Of a DNA stretch of 64,000 nucleotides, positions 42,390 through 53,625 are shown one piece after another. The notes under the pieces were generated by a model. That model had not been told where the DNA came from, made no database searches, and was given only the letters and a program-made list of their open reading frames with translations. Source of the stretch: Pyrenula massariospora (Eukaryota; Ascomycota; Eurotiomycetes; Pyrenulales; Pyrenulaceae); NCBI GenBank assembly GCA_021030905.1, contig JAGFMI010000011.1:806001-870000 (forward strand). Reading direction: 5' to 3'. The position numbers and the translations under genes were made by a program. Every line of letters begins with the position of its first letter. Within the stretch, counting starts at the first letter, position 1.

Positions 42390-44828
42390 ATGGCCGAAAC
42401 ACAAGCAGCTGTCAGCTACCCTGTTTATATCGGTATCTGGACGAATTGGTCCCTCGGGGGAAAAGTCACCGGATTGACCCTCACTCTGGATCATAATAAT
42501 GGAGCAATTCTGACGACTTTTCTAGCAGTCTTCGTCACTTTTACAGGCTCTAGGCTCTGGCGCATCGTCTGTTTTGTCTTACATCAGCTGCTTCTATCTA
42601 GGAACAAGGCTCAAGACGGACTATATCATCAACGCCAAGCGATCTTACGTAACGCCAACGACGGAATAATTGGCTTTTTAAGCTTTCTGCGTATATTATT
42701 TGCGTGGCGGCGAGTTTCTCATAAGCCATTCAATCGATTAGTTCCCGTTATTGGAATCTCTTTCTCAATCTTTTCTGCGGTTACGTTCGGCGGTATATTC
42801 TCAGCAAAAATCAGCTCGAGTATGGGGAGCGAAGTGCTTATTTCCAGTCCAAACTGTGGCATTCCCATCTACACTGCCAACTCCTCCGCAAACATTGAAC
42901 AATTTATGAATATATATGCGCCGTGGCAAACCCAGCGCATTACTTCGTTTGCTAATTATGCTTTGAGGTGCTACTCAAGTACTTCCGGGACGGGTTCCTC
43001 AGGAAGCCGTGGCTGTGAGCCATTCGTAAAGAAAAATCTTCCTAGTCAGATTGATCGGAATGCTAGTTTTCCTTTTAAAGAAAAGATATGTCTTAAAGAG
43101 TATGGAAACCTTAAAATCGATACAGGCTATATTCAATCTCAAGATCTTGGATTAAATTTGCCTGTCAATCTTCGGTATAGTTTCAGAAAAACTCTACATT
43201 GTGCCCCAATAAGGAGCAAAAATAACCAAAAGGCTGTTAATTACTCTCAAGATAAGCCTTATATGCAATACTTCTATGGACAGCGATGGAAAACGCCTGG
43301 CCCACCAATCCCTTATACGTTTGCTGTTGAACAGCAGTCAGCTGAGGAGATAGCCTGGCGGTCTTACAATTATCCAGACGCGGATTATCGAATCCAGTAT
43401 GATTTCTCGCCAACGATATAGGTCTATACAAATGATTACCTATACTGACCTTTACTAGCGTGGAAAATTGTCAAATCAATAATGGGGCTTGTGATAGAAA
43501 TTACTCAACATTTACCCCAATACAGGAGCTCGCGCAAACTGATAGCGATCTGACTTTAATTTTTCTTTTAGCGACAAACGTACGATATACTGAATCCGTA
43601 GACGACAGCTGGTATTCTGCACATCGCCCAACAATCGATATCATGCACCAGTTTGGATATAATGAGAGTCAAAGCTATTTCCTATCAGACGAACCAGCTT
43701 CCGTTTTGGGATGCAAAGAGCAGTACCAGCACTGCGATCCAACTCTATCGCCTGACCAAGGCTGTTCTGCTTATGAAGGTTATGAAGCAATCCACAGTCA
43801 AACAGCAGCGACCAAGAGGGAACAGGCTCTTTACTGGAGCTCAGGCCTAACTCCCTTATCGGAAGTAATTACCGACCTTCGATCATTCGCTCTGTCCGCT
43901 AGATTTGGTCTAACTCAGTCTACGCAAGGCTCATTGCCGGTAAATCAATGGCAGCGGGAGGTCGAATTTTGGCATAATATAATTTTAATTTGTTTTCAAG
44001 GTTTCCTAATCAACAATGCTATAGGTCCAGGAAGTCAAGAAATATTTGAAAATTTCTGGCAAAAGCCGACCAATGATCTGCAGAGATATATTTGCAAGAA
44101 TTATGTATGTCCAAAGTCCAGTCCGCTCGTCTACTTCTTTTTATCATTATCTTGGAAGACCCTTTTTTACCCTTCCCTTTAACCAGAGCAGCGTGATTCG
44201 AGCTTCAATTTACCTTTAAGTGCTAACGATTCTGTAGAAAATTGTTTCCACTGCGCACGGAAACTTCTCAATTGTGTGGCTTTTCCTTGTTTTTACTATT
44301 GGGATCTTAATTATCCTTCTTGAATTATCGTTACAAAGACTTTTTGTCTGGCTAAAATATTATTCTATCATCAAAACTACAACCACAGAATGGTTTGGTA
44401 ATGATGTTCTCCAGCTTCAACGATTAGCCCATGAAGAACTTGGATTAGGAGACTGGAAAGGCTGCAGAGAAGACAAAATTCCGGTTACGCAAAAAGGCCA
44501 GCTTCTTGGAATCTTCAGCGCAGCAAATCCAGATCATCCAAAGCTTATCAACCCGAACGCAGATTCCAAGAAACTTCAACAGACTATAACTAGTAGTGGA
44601 TCCAGCGATCTTGGATGCGCAACCGATATAAGCAAGGAGGAAGTCATCACAGACCACTACATCGCCTTAAAAAGCAACAGTCATAGAAGCATTGGCAATC
44701 ACAGCGCTGGCAGCTCCCAGGCCGAACAACAGACCGACAATACTCAGCCGATAAGTATTGTGGCTAGTTCATTGAAAGGTCAAGCAGTATCGCTGCGCAG
44801 CTCTTCTGAGCAGATTCGGACGCCTTGA
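42390..44828 (+). CDS. Large fungal membrane protein with Cys-containing ectodomain (unknown function)
   Basis: Exons 42390-43396, 43459-44104 and 44238-44828 (introns of 62 nt GTATGA...CTAG and 133 nt GTATGT...CTAAC...GTAG) give 747 residues. Hydrophobic helices lie near 48-75 and 126-146, and one strong helix near 565-590 (WLFLVFTIGILIILLELSL). Between them is an ectodomain with paired cysteines (PNCGIPIY, LRCYS, SRGCEPF, VENCQINNGACDRNYS, LGCKEQYQHC, QGCSAYEG) and several N-glycosylation sites. The C-terminal tail of about 150 residues is polar and Ser-rich. This layout matches an abundant unnamed Pezizomycotina family, sometimes mislabelled in databases. No catalytic motif was seen. Confidence 0.8.
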
Positions 44829-45910
44829 ATTGAGATACTGACAAGCTCGCCGAGTATCACATCAATAAGCGGAGAAACATTCGCTAGCTCCCATTCTACG
44901 AACAGAAACACCCTGGCAGAGGTATAGGGTGGACAATCGGAAACATTGACTGGTTCCTCACCACAGGTTTTTGAGAATTCTTTGGAATTTCTTACGGCGC
45001 TGTGTTCGGCACTCTTTTCACAAGGAAGACGAGCTTTTTATTGGGCATGGAAATCGACCACGCTCTTTCAGAGAAGATATGGCTTCAACTTGCTTTCTCA
45101 CAGCTTTTGATCAATTTGACAATGCTCTGCTTACCTTATCACCGCTATGCTTCCAGAATTTTTGTCAGTAGCCTCTAATGAGCGATCTTGCTGAGCCTGA
45201 ACCCTCCAAAATTGTGTGCCCAAAGAAGCAGTATTAGCCGCGTTCTAGTCCTACTTACAAAAGCAGCAGGCCATCGTAGCAGCGACAATAAGCGAGCTCT
45301 CATTGAAGCCGGCGCGGCGCTGCCGGGGCGGAATCTAGGGAGTACTGTGTGCCGATGAGGGAGGAGTATGGCGTGTACGGCTAGCCTTGGGACCTCATGC
45401 GCTTTTTGCTCTTCTGCTCCTGCTTTGGTGGCTTGCTCTGATCTTTGCCTTTCTTGTCTTCCGGCAACTGTTGCGGCATGAGTTCGTTGGCATGCCTATC
45501 AACCCCCGTTGTCATTGATCAACGAAGATCAAATATGTTCGCAGAGGCATTCTGGTGTCTGAACGTGGGTGGATTACAGCCCGAGCTCTTTAATAAGCTC
45601 ATTTTTTATCCTCTGAGCGTCCCAGCTACCCTTGGTGGGAACCAGCACATGCGATACCGTTTGGCCTCGTATAGACACAAGGGGCTTAATGATGCATTGT
45701 TAGTTAACCTGAAGCTGGACATTGAACATTTTCAGAGGGTGGGTCGTCTATTCTTCGTTGTCGATGCGGAAGTTTTGGCTGTTCACCATTCTGCCAGATG
45801 TATTTGCAAGATCTAAGAATTTGTCGTTTTTGGCCGAGTGAATGAAATGTTAAGATAAAATGAATTGATTGATTGTCTAACTATCTCCTGGAGGAGCAAG
45901 CTACTCATAT
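44829..45910. other. Probable gene relic or intergenic
   Basis: Plus frames hold protein-like but disconnected pieces: VFENSLEFLTALCSALFSQG near 44970, and a hydrophobic segment near 45385-45480. A 123-codon frame lies at 45445-45816. No family was recognised and stops separate the pieces. On the minus strand the hydrophobic piece reads as a Lys-rich segment, so its coding sense is uncertain. Confidence 0.3.
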
Positions 45911-45931
45911 AGCCACCCCGAAGGGGTGGCT
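45911..45931. repeat. Perfect 9-bp inverted repeat (hairpin)
   Basis: AGCCACCCC and GGGGTGGCT are exact reverse complements separated by GAA. The stem is GC-rich in an AT-rich setting and lies outside any supported gene. It could be a terminator-like structure or part of a small mobile element end. Confidence 0.7.
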
Positions 45932-46017
45932 GGGTTGCTCCACTGTTAACATGAAATCGTGCAGGATCTTGTCGGATTTACCCATCTTTGGTTCTGTGAA
46001 GGGCTGATACTAAAGTA

Positions 46018-46524
46018 TTAAGTGGATGAGAGATAGGAATAGGGTCTAGGGGGGACAGGGTTTGGATGAGAAGTTAGAGGGTCTCGAGTTTTGAGAAGCA
46101 TCTGGGAGCTGTATGACTTGCAAACACACCGACTCCTCCGACAGTCGTAGGTATGACTACCTTCGTGTGTGAATATCGTGATCTTGCAGACCAAGGTCGT
46201 GATCCGGTTTTTTGAAAGTGCATGGCGGCGGAGGTCGAGGTGGTGACTATCAGCGACAGTGTCCTGCCTGCGTTGGCAAGGGCACGACTTCTCATGATAG
46301 CGTTTGCGATGACATAGATCGTAGAGAGGCTTGTTTGAGTCGCAATATTCTATTTGTCTGCACATCATGAAGGGCTTACATAAAATACAGTAAGTCACTG
46401 GTATTATCATCAGCGATTCACCTTGTGTCCACCCTGCTCGTAAAGCTGTGGATGTTAAAGCGGCGGGGCGGTGGTGAGCAGGGAGGGGAGAACGATCCGG
46501 ATTTTCGGTGTTTTTACCCGCCAA
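46018..46524 (-). CDS. Possible small Cys/His-rich protein (doubtful)
   Basis: A 168-codon frame with a Cys/His-rich stretch: YCILCKPFMMCRQIEYC, then LCHRKRYHEKSCPC and later CKITIFTHEGSH, YDCRRSRCVC. The spacing could form zinc-binding sites but fits no family I recognise. A likelier start is the internal MIIPVTYCILC. It diverges from the gene at 46656. It may be an orphan or chance frame. Confidence 0.25.
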   Translation of the reverse strand: MAGKNTENPDRSPLPAHHRPAALTSTALRAGWTQGESLMIIPVTYCILCKPFMMCRQIEYCDSNKPLYDLCHRKRYHEKSCPCQRRQDTVADSHHLDLRRHALSKNRITTLVCKITIFTHEGSHTYDCRRSRCVCKSYSSQMLLKTRDPLTSHPNPVPPRPYSYLSST

Positions 46525-46655
46525 GACTGAGCGGAATGCTGAAAAATGTTGGCGCTTGTCGAGCTACGAGGACTCACTACCTTACGCGCAATCCAGACCC
46601 AAAACACCACTCGTTGAATATTTGATCGCCTCCCCCTTCTCCCTTCCCCCCTCCA

Positions 46656-47462
46656 ATGCCACCCTTCCGCCTCATCAGCCATGCCCACCTTCGGCCAACC
46701 CTCCACTCTCCCCCAAACATCCTCACACTCCGCCGCCGTCTACCTCCTTCCCTACGCCCATACTCCACCCCACAACCACCACCCCCACCGCGCCTCACCC
46801 GCCTCCTATCCCACACCCCCACCTTCCTCCACCGCTGGATCACCCCCATCACCCGCGCCCCCCTCTCCCACATCACCGCCTTCCTCCTCCTGCACGAACT
46901 CACCGCGATCATCCCCCTCTTCGGCCTGACCGCGACGTTCCACTACACGCACTGGCTGCCCCCGTGGTTCGCCGAGGGGAAGTTTGTTGTCGACGCGACG
47001 GGGAAGATTGGGCGGTGGGCGCGGAGGAAGGGGTGGATTAGCGAGGAGGATGAGGGGGCGGCGGAGAGGGTTGTGGAGAGTGGGAGGGCGGGGAGCGTGG
47101 AGGAAGGGGGTGGGGGTGGGGGTGGGAAGGGGAGCTGGGGGGAGAGGGCGAAGGGGGCGCTTTGGAAGAGGGGAAAGGATGGGTATGAGGAGGATGAGGG
47201 CGGGGTGCAGAAGAAGAGAGGGTGGTGGTCGAAGGGGTGGAAGGGATTTGCAAAGGGTGAGGAGGGGGTGAGGTGGTTGGTCGAGTTTGGGACGGCGTAT
47301 GCGATTGTCAAGTTCTTGCTGCCGGTGAGGATTGTGGCAAGTGCTTGGGCTACGCCGTGGTTTGCGAGGTGGACGGTTGTTCCAGTGGGGAAATCAGTGG
47401 GCAGAGCGGTAGAGCTTGCACGGAAGAGATTGAGGAAGAGTCCAGGAAACGGCAAGGGCTGA
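46656..47462 (+). CDS. Mitochondrial FLILHELTA/DUF1279-type membrane protein
   Basis: A single-exon frame of 268 residues. The first 45 residues are Arg/Pro/Ser-rich with no acidic residue, a probable mitochondrial presequence. At about 75-100 is SHITAFLLLHELTAIIPLFG, the signature segment of the fungal FLILHELTA proteins related to DUF1279/FAM210, which sit in the inner membrane. A poorly conserved Gly/Lys/Glu-rich linker (about 120-205) separates it from a second conserved part, WLVEFGTAYAIVKFLLPVRI and SAWATPWFARW. The coding strand changes abruptly from C/T-rich to G/A-rich near 46980. Confidence 0.85.
   Translation: MPPFRLISHAHLRPTLHSPPNILTLRRRLPPSLRPYSTPQPPPPPRLTRLLSHTPTFLHRWITPITRAPLSHITAFLLLHELTAIIPLFGLTATFHYTHWLPPWFAEGKFVVDATGKIGRWARRKGWISEEDEGAAERVVESGRAGSVEEGGGGGGGKGSWGERAKGALWKRGKDGYEEDEGGVQKKRGWWSKGWKGFAKGEEGVRWLVEFGTAYAIVKFLLPVRIVASAWATPWFARWTVVPVGKSVGRAVELARKRLRKSPGNGKG
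47106..47132 (+). other. G-quadruplex-capable tract inside a coding region
   Basis: Runs G5-T-G5-T-G5-T-G3-AA-G4 fit the classical four-run G4 rule with one-base loops. They encode the polyglycine linker of the FLILHELTA-type protein. Confidence 0.75.
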
Positions 47463-47864
47463 GTGTAGTGGGAGGCCATAGTTGCACATACGAAAAACTC
47501 GACTCATCGTCACCACCGAGGTGACATGTACGACTACACGAAATCTCCAGGCAGCAGAAGATGCATTTCGGGATATCCAAGCTTCTTCACAGACTGAAGT
47601 AGCGAAATAGCGCTTCTGATACCGCTGGGTGCTTATGGTGAAAGGGTTGTGGTCAAGCACACGTGTCTGGAGAGGCTAAATGGGACAACCGAAGCGGCAG
47701 GCCTTGTGTCACTCAAAGAAGAGGAATTTGATGACGGTAGGACAACATTATATCTTGCCTGCCTAATAACTATGCAACCCTTTCCCGCTCTGCTTCCGCC
47801 ACTTTGAATTTCACAATGTCGCCTCACCCATCTACGTGACAGAATGAAAGTTGAGAATAGGTAT
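47463..47864. other. Intergenic between convergent genes
   Basis: No gene is supported. This holds the 3' regions of the FLILHELTA-type gene (plus) and the nucleoside diphosphate kinase (minus). Confidence 0.5.
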
Positions 47865-48630
47865 TCATGGCTTCTCGTAGATCCAGTCATTCTGAGCCAG
47901 CTTGTATGAGATGACCTCCTCAGGCTTGAACCAGAGAGCAATCTCCTTTTTTGCGCTCTCAACGCCATCGGAGCCATGGCAGACGTTGCGGCCAACATCG
48001 ATCGCGTAGTCACCTCGAATGGTACCAGGGGCTGAGGCGAGAGGGTTGGTGGCGCCGAGGATGCCTTAATACAGGTCAATTGTTGTTCCCAAAATGTACA
48101 AAGAGACTTACTGCGGCCAGTCTTGCAGGCGTCACGTCCTTCCCAAACCATAGCGCAGATCGGGCCACTCAGCATGTCTACAAATAAGTGTCAATTGGTT
48201 TCATACACCTTGACGGCATTGTGGAGGTTTGGGGGCGTCAACGTACAGGCGACGAGACCCTTAAAGAAAGGCTTATCGGAAAGGTCTGCGTAATGCTTCT
48301 CGAGGTGTTCCTTGGACGGAGTCACAAGCTTGATAGCAGCAAGCTTGTAACTAGTGTAATTTAGCCCGGGCCTCAAATATCTAAGCTACCAGAGCTTCTC
48401 ACCCTCGCTTCTCAAATCTGGAGATGATATCGCCAACGAGCCCACGCTGCCCATCAGGTCAGCAAATCGTAGGCTACACTCTATTGGAACCTAATGGGAT
48501 AGGGCAGAGATTGATTAGAGGTCGCACCTGAACGCCATCTGGCTTAACTGCGATAAAGCTGTTGGTCTAAATGTTAGTTTCGGCTTTGATTGGTAGACAG
48601 AGACTCCTACGTTTGCTCGTTGGAAGACAT
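47865..48630 (-). CDS. NDK1: Nucleoside diphosphate kinase
   Basis: This enzyme transfers the gamma-phosphate between nucleoside tri- and diphosphates through a phospho-His intermediate. Six exons (48630-48611, 48558-48528, 48446-48403, 48350-48247, 48177-48112, 48064-47865) sum to 465 nt and give 154 residues, the standard length. The joins rebuild [36 protein letters not shown] and [19 protein letters not shown]. The active-site His lies in [14 protein letters not shown] at exactly residue 118. The C-terminal NDWIYEKP is typical of fungi. The gene is dense with five short introns, and its first exon is only 20 nt. One unusual residue is Ser for the common Thr in KTGRSILGATNP. Confidence 0.96.
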
Positions 48631-48998
48631 TTTGATATGTAAAGTTGGTCTTGAAATGTGAGTGTCGAAAAGGTTGGAAAAAGAAGATGCAAATGAGACT
48701 GAAGCGGTGAAAGGTACACGGACAGGATATTTTCGTGCCTGGAACCTGAATCTGTGGGCGAATTTGGTGGGGCAGATCAGCCACGTTTTGGAGGGGTTCA
48801 ACAAAGATTCGCTCTCACCGTTCAGGGGTCACCCCCACACGCTCCCGGCGGGCGTCCGCTCGGGAGCGTTAACCCAGCAAAGCATGGGTCTAAACATCCC
48901 CAATTCAGGACAGCTGTGTGACTGTGTCTCCAACCTTCGCCGGTCGTAGGAGGTCGGCTCTGGTCCATTACACGCCTCTCAGGTTTCAGTGGACAATC
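48631..48998. other. Divergent promoter region with a GC-rich hairpin
   Basis: This lies between the NDK (minus) and glucosidase II (plus) starts. It contains the inverted repeat at 48839-48869. Confidence 0.5.
48839..48869. repeat. 9-bp GC-rich inverted repeat
   Basis: ACGCTCCCG (48839-48847) is the exact reverse complement of CGGGAGCGT (48861-48869), with a 13-base loop that can itself pair CGG with CCG. It is followed by TTAACCCAGC. It sits in a shared promoter, so it may be a small element insertion or a regulatory structure. Confidence 0.65.
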
Positions 48999-51900
48999 AT
49001 GGCATCTCGATGGAGAGGAGCATCTATCAGGCTAGCACTCATTGCTGTCTTTACATTTGCTCTACTCCTTCAACCTGCCGGTAAGCACAAGGAGCAACGG
49101 TAACCTACAACCTCTAACACACTCGCAGCCACCGTGAAACGCAACGACTTCAAGAATTGCAATGATTCGGGATTCTGCAAACGGAACCGCGATCTCGCCG
49201 CAAACGTGACTTCCAGGGCTGCTGGCTACATTGATTCCTACAGCATTGATCCTACGACCATCACTTTCAGAGATGGCCAACTCTCCGCAACCATTGTGAA
49301 GACCACTCCTGGTCATCATAACTTCAACCTTCCTTTGACAGTTTCGTTCCTCAAGTCAGGGGCTGCGAGAATCTCAATCGACGAAGAGCTACGGCAGAAA
49401 GGTCAAATCGAACTACGCCATGGCCGACAGATACGAAAAGAGAGGTACAACGAGGCGGCCAAGTATGCCGTGGTAGGAGGTCTGGACGTGAACAAATCAG
49501 CGAAATTAACGAAAGGAGATGGCCAGCTCACTGTCGAGTACGGCCCTGCCAATGGATGGAAAGCCGTCATCGAGCAAAGTCCATTCAGTGTAAAATTTTT
49601 CAAGGACGGAAAGAAGCATATCACCTTGAACGACCGAGGTTTCATGAACATAGAGCACTGGCGGCCTAAAAGAGAGGTCGACGGAAATGAGGAGAACCAA
49701 GATCAACCTACCAGCGATGGCGGAACCGTACCCAAAGAGTATCAGGCAGAAGAGCTCGACAAGGAGCCGGACTACGATGAGAGCACATGGTGGGATGAGT
49801 CGTTTGGCGGCCATACAGATACAAAACCACGAGGACCTGAGAGTATTGGGATGGACATTACGTTCGAGAATTATGGCCATGTCTATGGTATTCCCGGACA
49901 CGCAGGTCCTCTGTCTCTTCGACAAACCGGACCAGAGCAAAATGACGAAGACTCTCACGGGTATCGGAATCCTTACCGCCTATTCAATGCAGACGTCTTC
50001 GAATATGAGCTCGATAAGCCGATGACTTTGTATGGAGCTATACCATTCATGCAGGCTCACCGGAAAGATTCGACGGTCGGAGTATTCTGGTTGAATGCAG
50101 CGGAGACATGGATCGATATTAAGAAAGAGAATATTGGTTCTAATCCGCTAGCCATTGGCGTCGAGTCAAGAACTAATACACAGACTCATTGGTTCTCGGA
50201 AAATGGCATCATGGACGTTTTTGTGTTCATGGGTGAAAAGCCACAGGACGTCCTTCAGACGTACACTGGGCTGACTGGATACACGAGACTTCCTCCAGCA
50301 TTTTCACTAGGATACCATCAATGCCGATGGAACTATATGAGTGATGATGAGCTTCGAGAAGTCGACCGAAAAATGGATCGATACAATATACCATTTGACG
50401 TCATCTGGCTAGACGTTGACTGGTCTGACCACAGAAAGTATTTCGAGTGGAATAAGGATATGTTTCCCGACCCCCTTGGCACTCAGAAGCAGCTAGATTC
50501 CAATGAGCGGAAGCTGGTCATGATCGTGGATCCCCACGTGAAAGCCGAATCAGGTTATTATGCTGATGAGGAGCTGAAGAGCAAAGATTTAGCAGTTGTG
50601 AACAAGGATGGTTCAATTTACAGCGCTCATTGCTGGCCAGGAGAATCTCATTGGATCGATTGCTTCAATCCCAAAGCAATCGAGTGGTGGAAAACCATGT
50701 TTCAGTATGACAGATTCAAGGGAACAAGCGAGATCGTTCACCTTTGGAATGACATGAATGAGCCTTCAGTCTTTGGTGGTCCCGAGACGTCAATGCAAAG
50801 AGACAACATTCATTTCGGATCTTGGGAGCATCGAGATGTCCATAACATCAACGGAATGACTTATCACAATGCGTCATACCAAGCCCTCATCCAGCGTAAA
50901 AAAGGAGAGCAGCCACAGAGACCATTTGTTCTGACACGTTCATTCTATGCTGGATCACAGCGCTATGGAGCCGTATGGACTGGCGACAATCAAGCAAGCT
51001 GGGGCCATTTGGCAGCCGCTATACCAATGATCCTCTCCCTTGGAATTGCAGGATTCCCCTTTGCAGGAGCAGATGTCGGTGGATTCTTTGGCAACCCTTC
51101 CAAAGATCTCCAGACTCGGTGGTTTCAAGCTGGTGCCTTCTATCCTTTCTTCCGTGCTCATGCTCATGATGCATCTCTTCACAGAGAACCGTATCTCCTA
51201 GGCGATCCTTACACAGCTATCATGGCCGATGCGATTCGATTCAGATACTCGCTTTTGCCAGCTTGGTATACTGCTTTCCATGAAGCCTCCATTCAAGGAA
51301 GTCCTGTAATCAGGCCTCAGTATTACGTCCATCCTGGAGATGAGAAGGGCTTTGAGATTGATGACCAGCTCTATATTGGCTCTACAGGAATACTTGCCAA
51401 GCCTGTTGTAACCGAAGGGGCAGAATCAGTCGAGATCTATATCTCCGATGATGCGAAGTATTACGACTATTTTGATTACACTATTTATCAGGGCGCAGGC
51501 AAGCATCATAGAATAAATGCTCCCCTTGACAAGATCCCGGTGCTTATGCAAGCAGGACACATCATACCCCGCAAGGATCGCCATCGGAGAAGTAGCGGTC
51601 AAATGAAATGGGATCCCTATACCTTGGTCATCATTCCCGGGAAAGATGGGAAAGCTTCAGGTTCCCTGTACGCTGATGACGGAAAGAGTTTTGACAATGA
51701 AAAGGGGGCCTACATCCACCGTAGCTTCACCTTGGATAATTCTGTGCTTACGTCTTCCAATCTTGACGTCTCAGGCGCCAAAACGAATTCTTTTGCAAAG
51801 GCCATGGTTGACAACAAGGTTCGTGTTGAGAAAATTATCATCGTGGATCCTCCTAAAGAATGGCTATCAAAGAAGGACGTTCTAGTTATGGCAGATGGTG

Positions 51901-52025
51901 CAAAGGCTGGTTCTCGCGCATCGGTAGTCTTTTCCAAACGTTCAGGAGCGGGCAAAGCATCTTCGCTTGTTATTCGAAATCCTGATGTCTTGGTCGCACA
52001 TGATTGGAAAATCGACTTTTCGTGA
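48999..52025 (+). CDS. Glucosidase II catalytic (alpha) subunit, GH31
   Basis: Removes the two inner alpha-1,3-glucoses from N-glycans in the ER as part of glycoprotein quality control. Exons 48999-49080 and 49129-52025 (48-nt intron, GTAAGC...GCAG) give 992 residues. A signal-peptide-like start (RLALIAVFTFALLLQPA) is followed by VKRNDFKNCNDSGFCKRNR, the family's mature N-terminus. The GH31 core has DVIWLDVDWSDHRKYFEWN and the nucleophile region HLWNDMNEPSVF (Asp569). The acid/base lies in VWTGDNQASW (Asp647), followed by the substrate loop GFPFAGADVGGFFGNP. No ER retention signal is expected, since retention comes from the beta subunit. Lengths and motifs agree with orthologues such as yeast ROT2. 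Confidence 0.96.
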
Positions 52026-52574
52026 TTTTGATGTATCTCCGACGTTCTGAGTTCATCACTGTCGCAGGAGCAACGGGAAAAGATAGATCGGTGTATGATA
52101 GATACTGCTAAAGGCAGTTGACTTGTGCAACTTAGTGAATATATGTATTGATACAAACTCTTATATTCTCACGACATATAACGTGCATTGAAAAGACTCG
52201 AAAGTCGCGTAGAATGTATCTTCTTAGACGTGCCAACCATGTTAAACAATGTCAGCAGCCTTGCATTTTCAGCCTTGTTCAGCCCCTGTGCACAGGACAG
52301 AATATCTTGCGGGAGATCGACGCAAGGCTGAGATTGATCCTTAAAATAATCTTGCCCGCTGCTGGAAAAAAAAATTACGCCAACTTCTAAAGTTACATGC
52401 GAATACCCCCTTCCTCGTTCCTATCAGATCAATCCTTAAACTCCATCTCCTCCCTTGCCGTCCGCAAAAGCATCATGTGTCTCTCACGATAGCACCGTCT
52501 GCACACCACATCTCCCTCTCAACCACCTCCCAAACAACCTCCACCACCACCCCAGAACACAAAACACAAACAAA
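52026..52574. other. Intergenic; C/T-rich promoter of the PQ-loop gene
   Basis: AT-rich to about 52430. It then becomes strongly pyrimidine-rich (52440-52570), a typical fungal promoter/5' UTR composition, ending in CACAAACAAA before the ATG. Confidence 0.5.
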
Positions 52575-53472
52575 ATGCCCAACCCCCTCCCAGCATTCAT
52601 CGACACCCTCGCCCCGCCCTTCCTCATCCTCTCCCCCCTCCTCTCCTACACCGACCAAATCCTCAGCATCCACCGCACCAAGACCAGCGCCGGCTTCTCC
52701 CTCGACATCCCCCTCATCATGCTCTCCGCGTCGATTCTCAAGGTCTTCTACTGGTTCGGCGCGTTTTACAGCACGAGTCTGCTGGCGCAGGCGGTACTCA
52801 TGATCGGCGTGCAGGGGGTTGTGTTGAAGGTTGCGCTGGATAATAGGCCGGGTGGGTATACGGCGGGGGGGTTGTATGCGGGGGGGGAGAAGGAGGGGGT
52901 GTGGGGGAGGGTGGGGAGGGAGATGATGGGGGGGAGGGTTAGGAGGCCGTGGGGGTTTTGGCGGTGGAAGGGGACGAGGCCGTGCGTATATCCCTATATT
53001 TCCCCCCCCCCCCTTTCCGTCGAGCACCATGGGAGGTTCTAGCAGCGCGTGTTACTGACGGATCGAGTCCAGGTACTATGACACCGTCCTCTACTTCACG
53101 CTTACCCTCTTGTTCTTACACATTCTGACACCGCTACCAACCTATCCCCCCTACATCGCGCTCCTCGGCTACACCGGCCTCGCCATCGAAGCGATCCTCC
53201 CCGTGCCCCAGATCCTCTCGAACCACGCGGCCCGCTCGTGCCGGGGGTTCCGGGTGTCCGTGCTGGCCAACTGGCTGGCGGGGGACGCGATGAAGATGAG
53301 CTATTTTTTTTTCAGCAGCGATAAGATTACGTGGGCGTTCCGGATGTGTGGGTTGTTTCAGATGGGGTGTGATGTGTTTTTGGGGGTGCAGTATTGGATG
53401 TTTGGGGATGGGGAGGGGGGGAGGGGGGCGGTGGGGAATGGGAGGGTGGAGAAGGGGATGGGGGAGCGGTAG
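52575..53472 (+). CDS. PQ-loop repeat membrane protein (ANY1/YMR010W-like)
   Basis: Exons 52575-52981 and 53073-53472 (91-nt intron, GTGCGT...CCAG) give 268 residues. Two PQ-loop-type helix pairs are visible. The first is LLSYTDQILSIHRTKTSAGFSLDIPL and the second AILPVPQILSNHAARSCRGFRVSVL, with the P-Q pair intact only in the second. About seven hydrophobic helices fit this family, which includes the yeast endosomal/Golgi membrane protein ANY1. The linker before the intron and the last 30 residues are Gly/Arg-rich and encoded by G-runs. Purine/pyrimidine skew flips within the gene. Confidence 0.85.
52865..52942 (+). other. G-run tract with quadruplex potential in the coding strand
   Basis: Repeated runs of 3-9 G separated by short loops lie within the PQ-loop gene just before its intron. 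A second such tract covers about 53405-53466 at the 3' end of the same gene. Confidence 0.65.
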
Positions 53473-53625
53473 GAAGGAAGAGTAGGACAGCGGGATGGTG
53501 GAAGAAGAGGAGGGCATCACGAAATCATCGAGTGTAGCGGATGGCGAGGGAGGTGTCAGATATCTTAGAAATCGAAGATATATAGACTGTTCTATGGACT
53601 GATATACATCCTCATCCCCACCCCG

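Noticed and set aside
52473-53030. A 185-codon minus-strand frame over the PQ-loop gene
   Set aside because: Pro/His-rich product from the complement of G-runs; the plus-strand gene has conserved PQ-loop motifs and a working splice.
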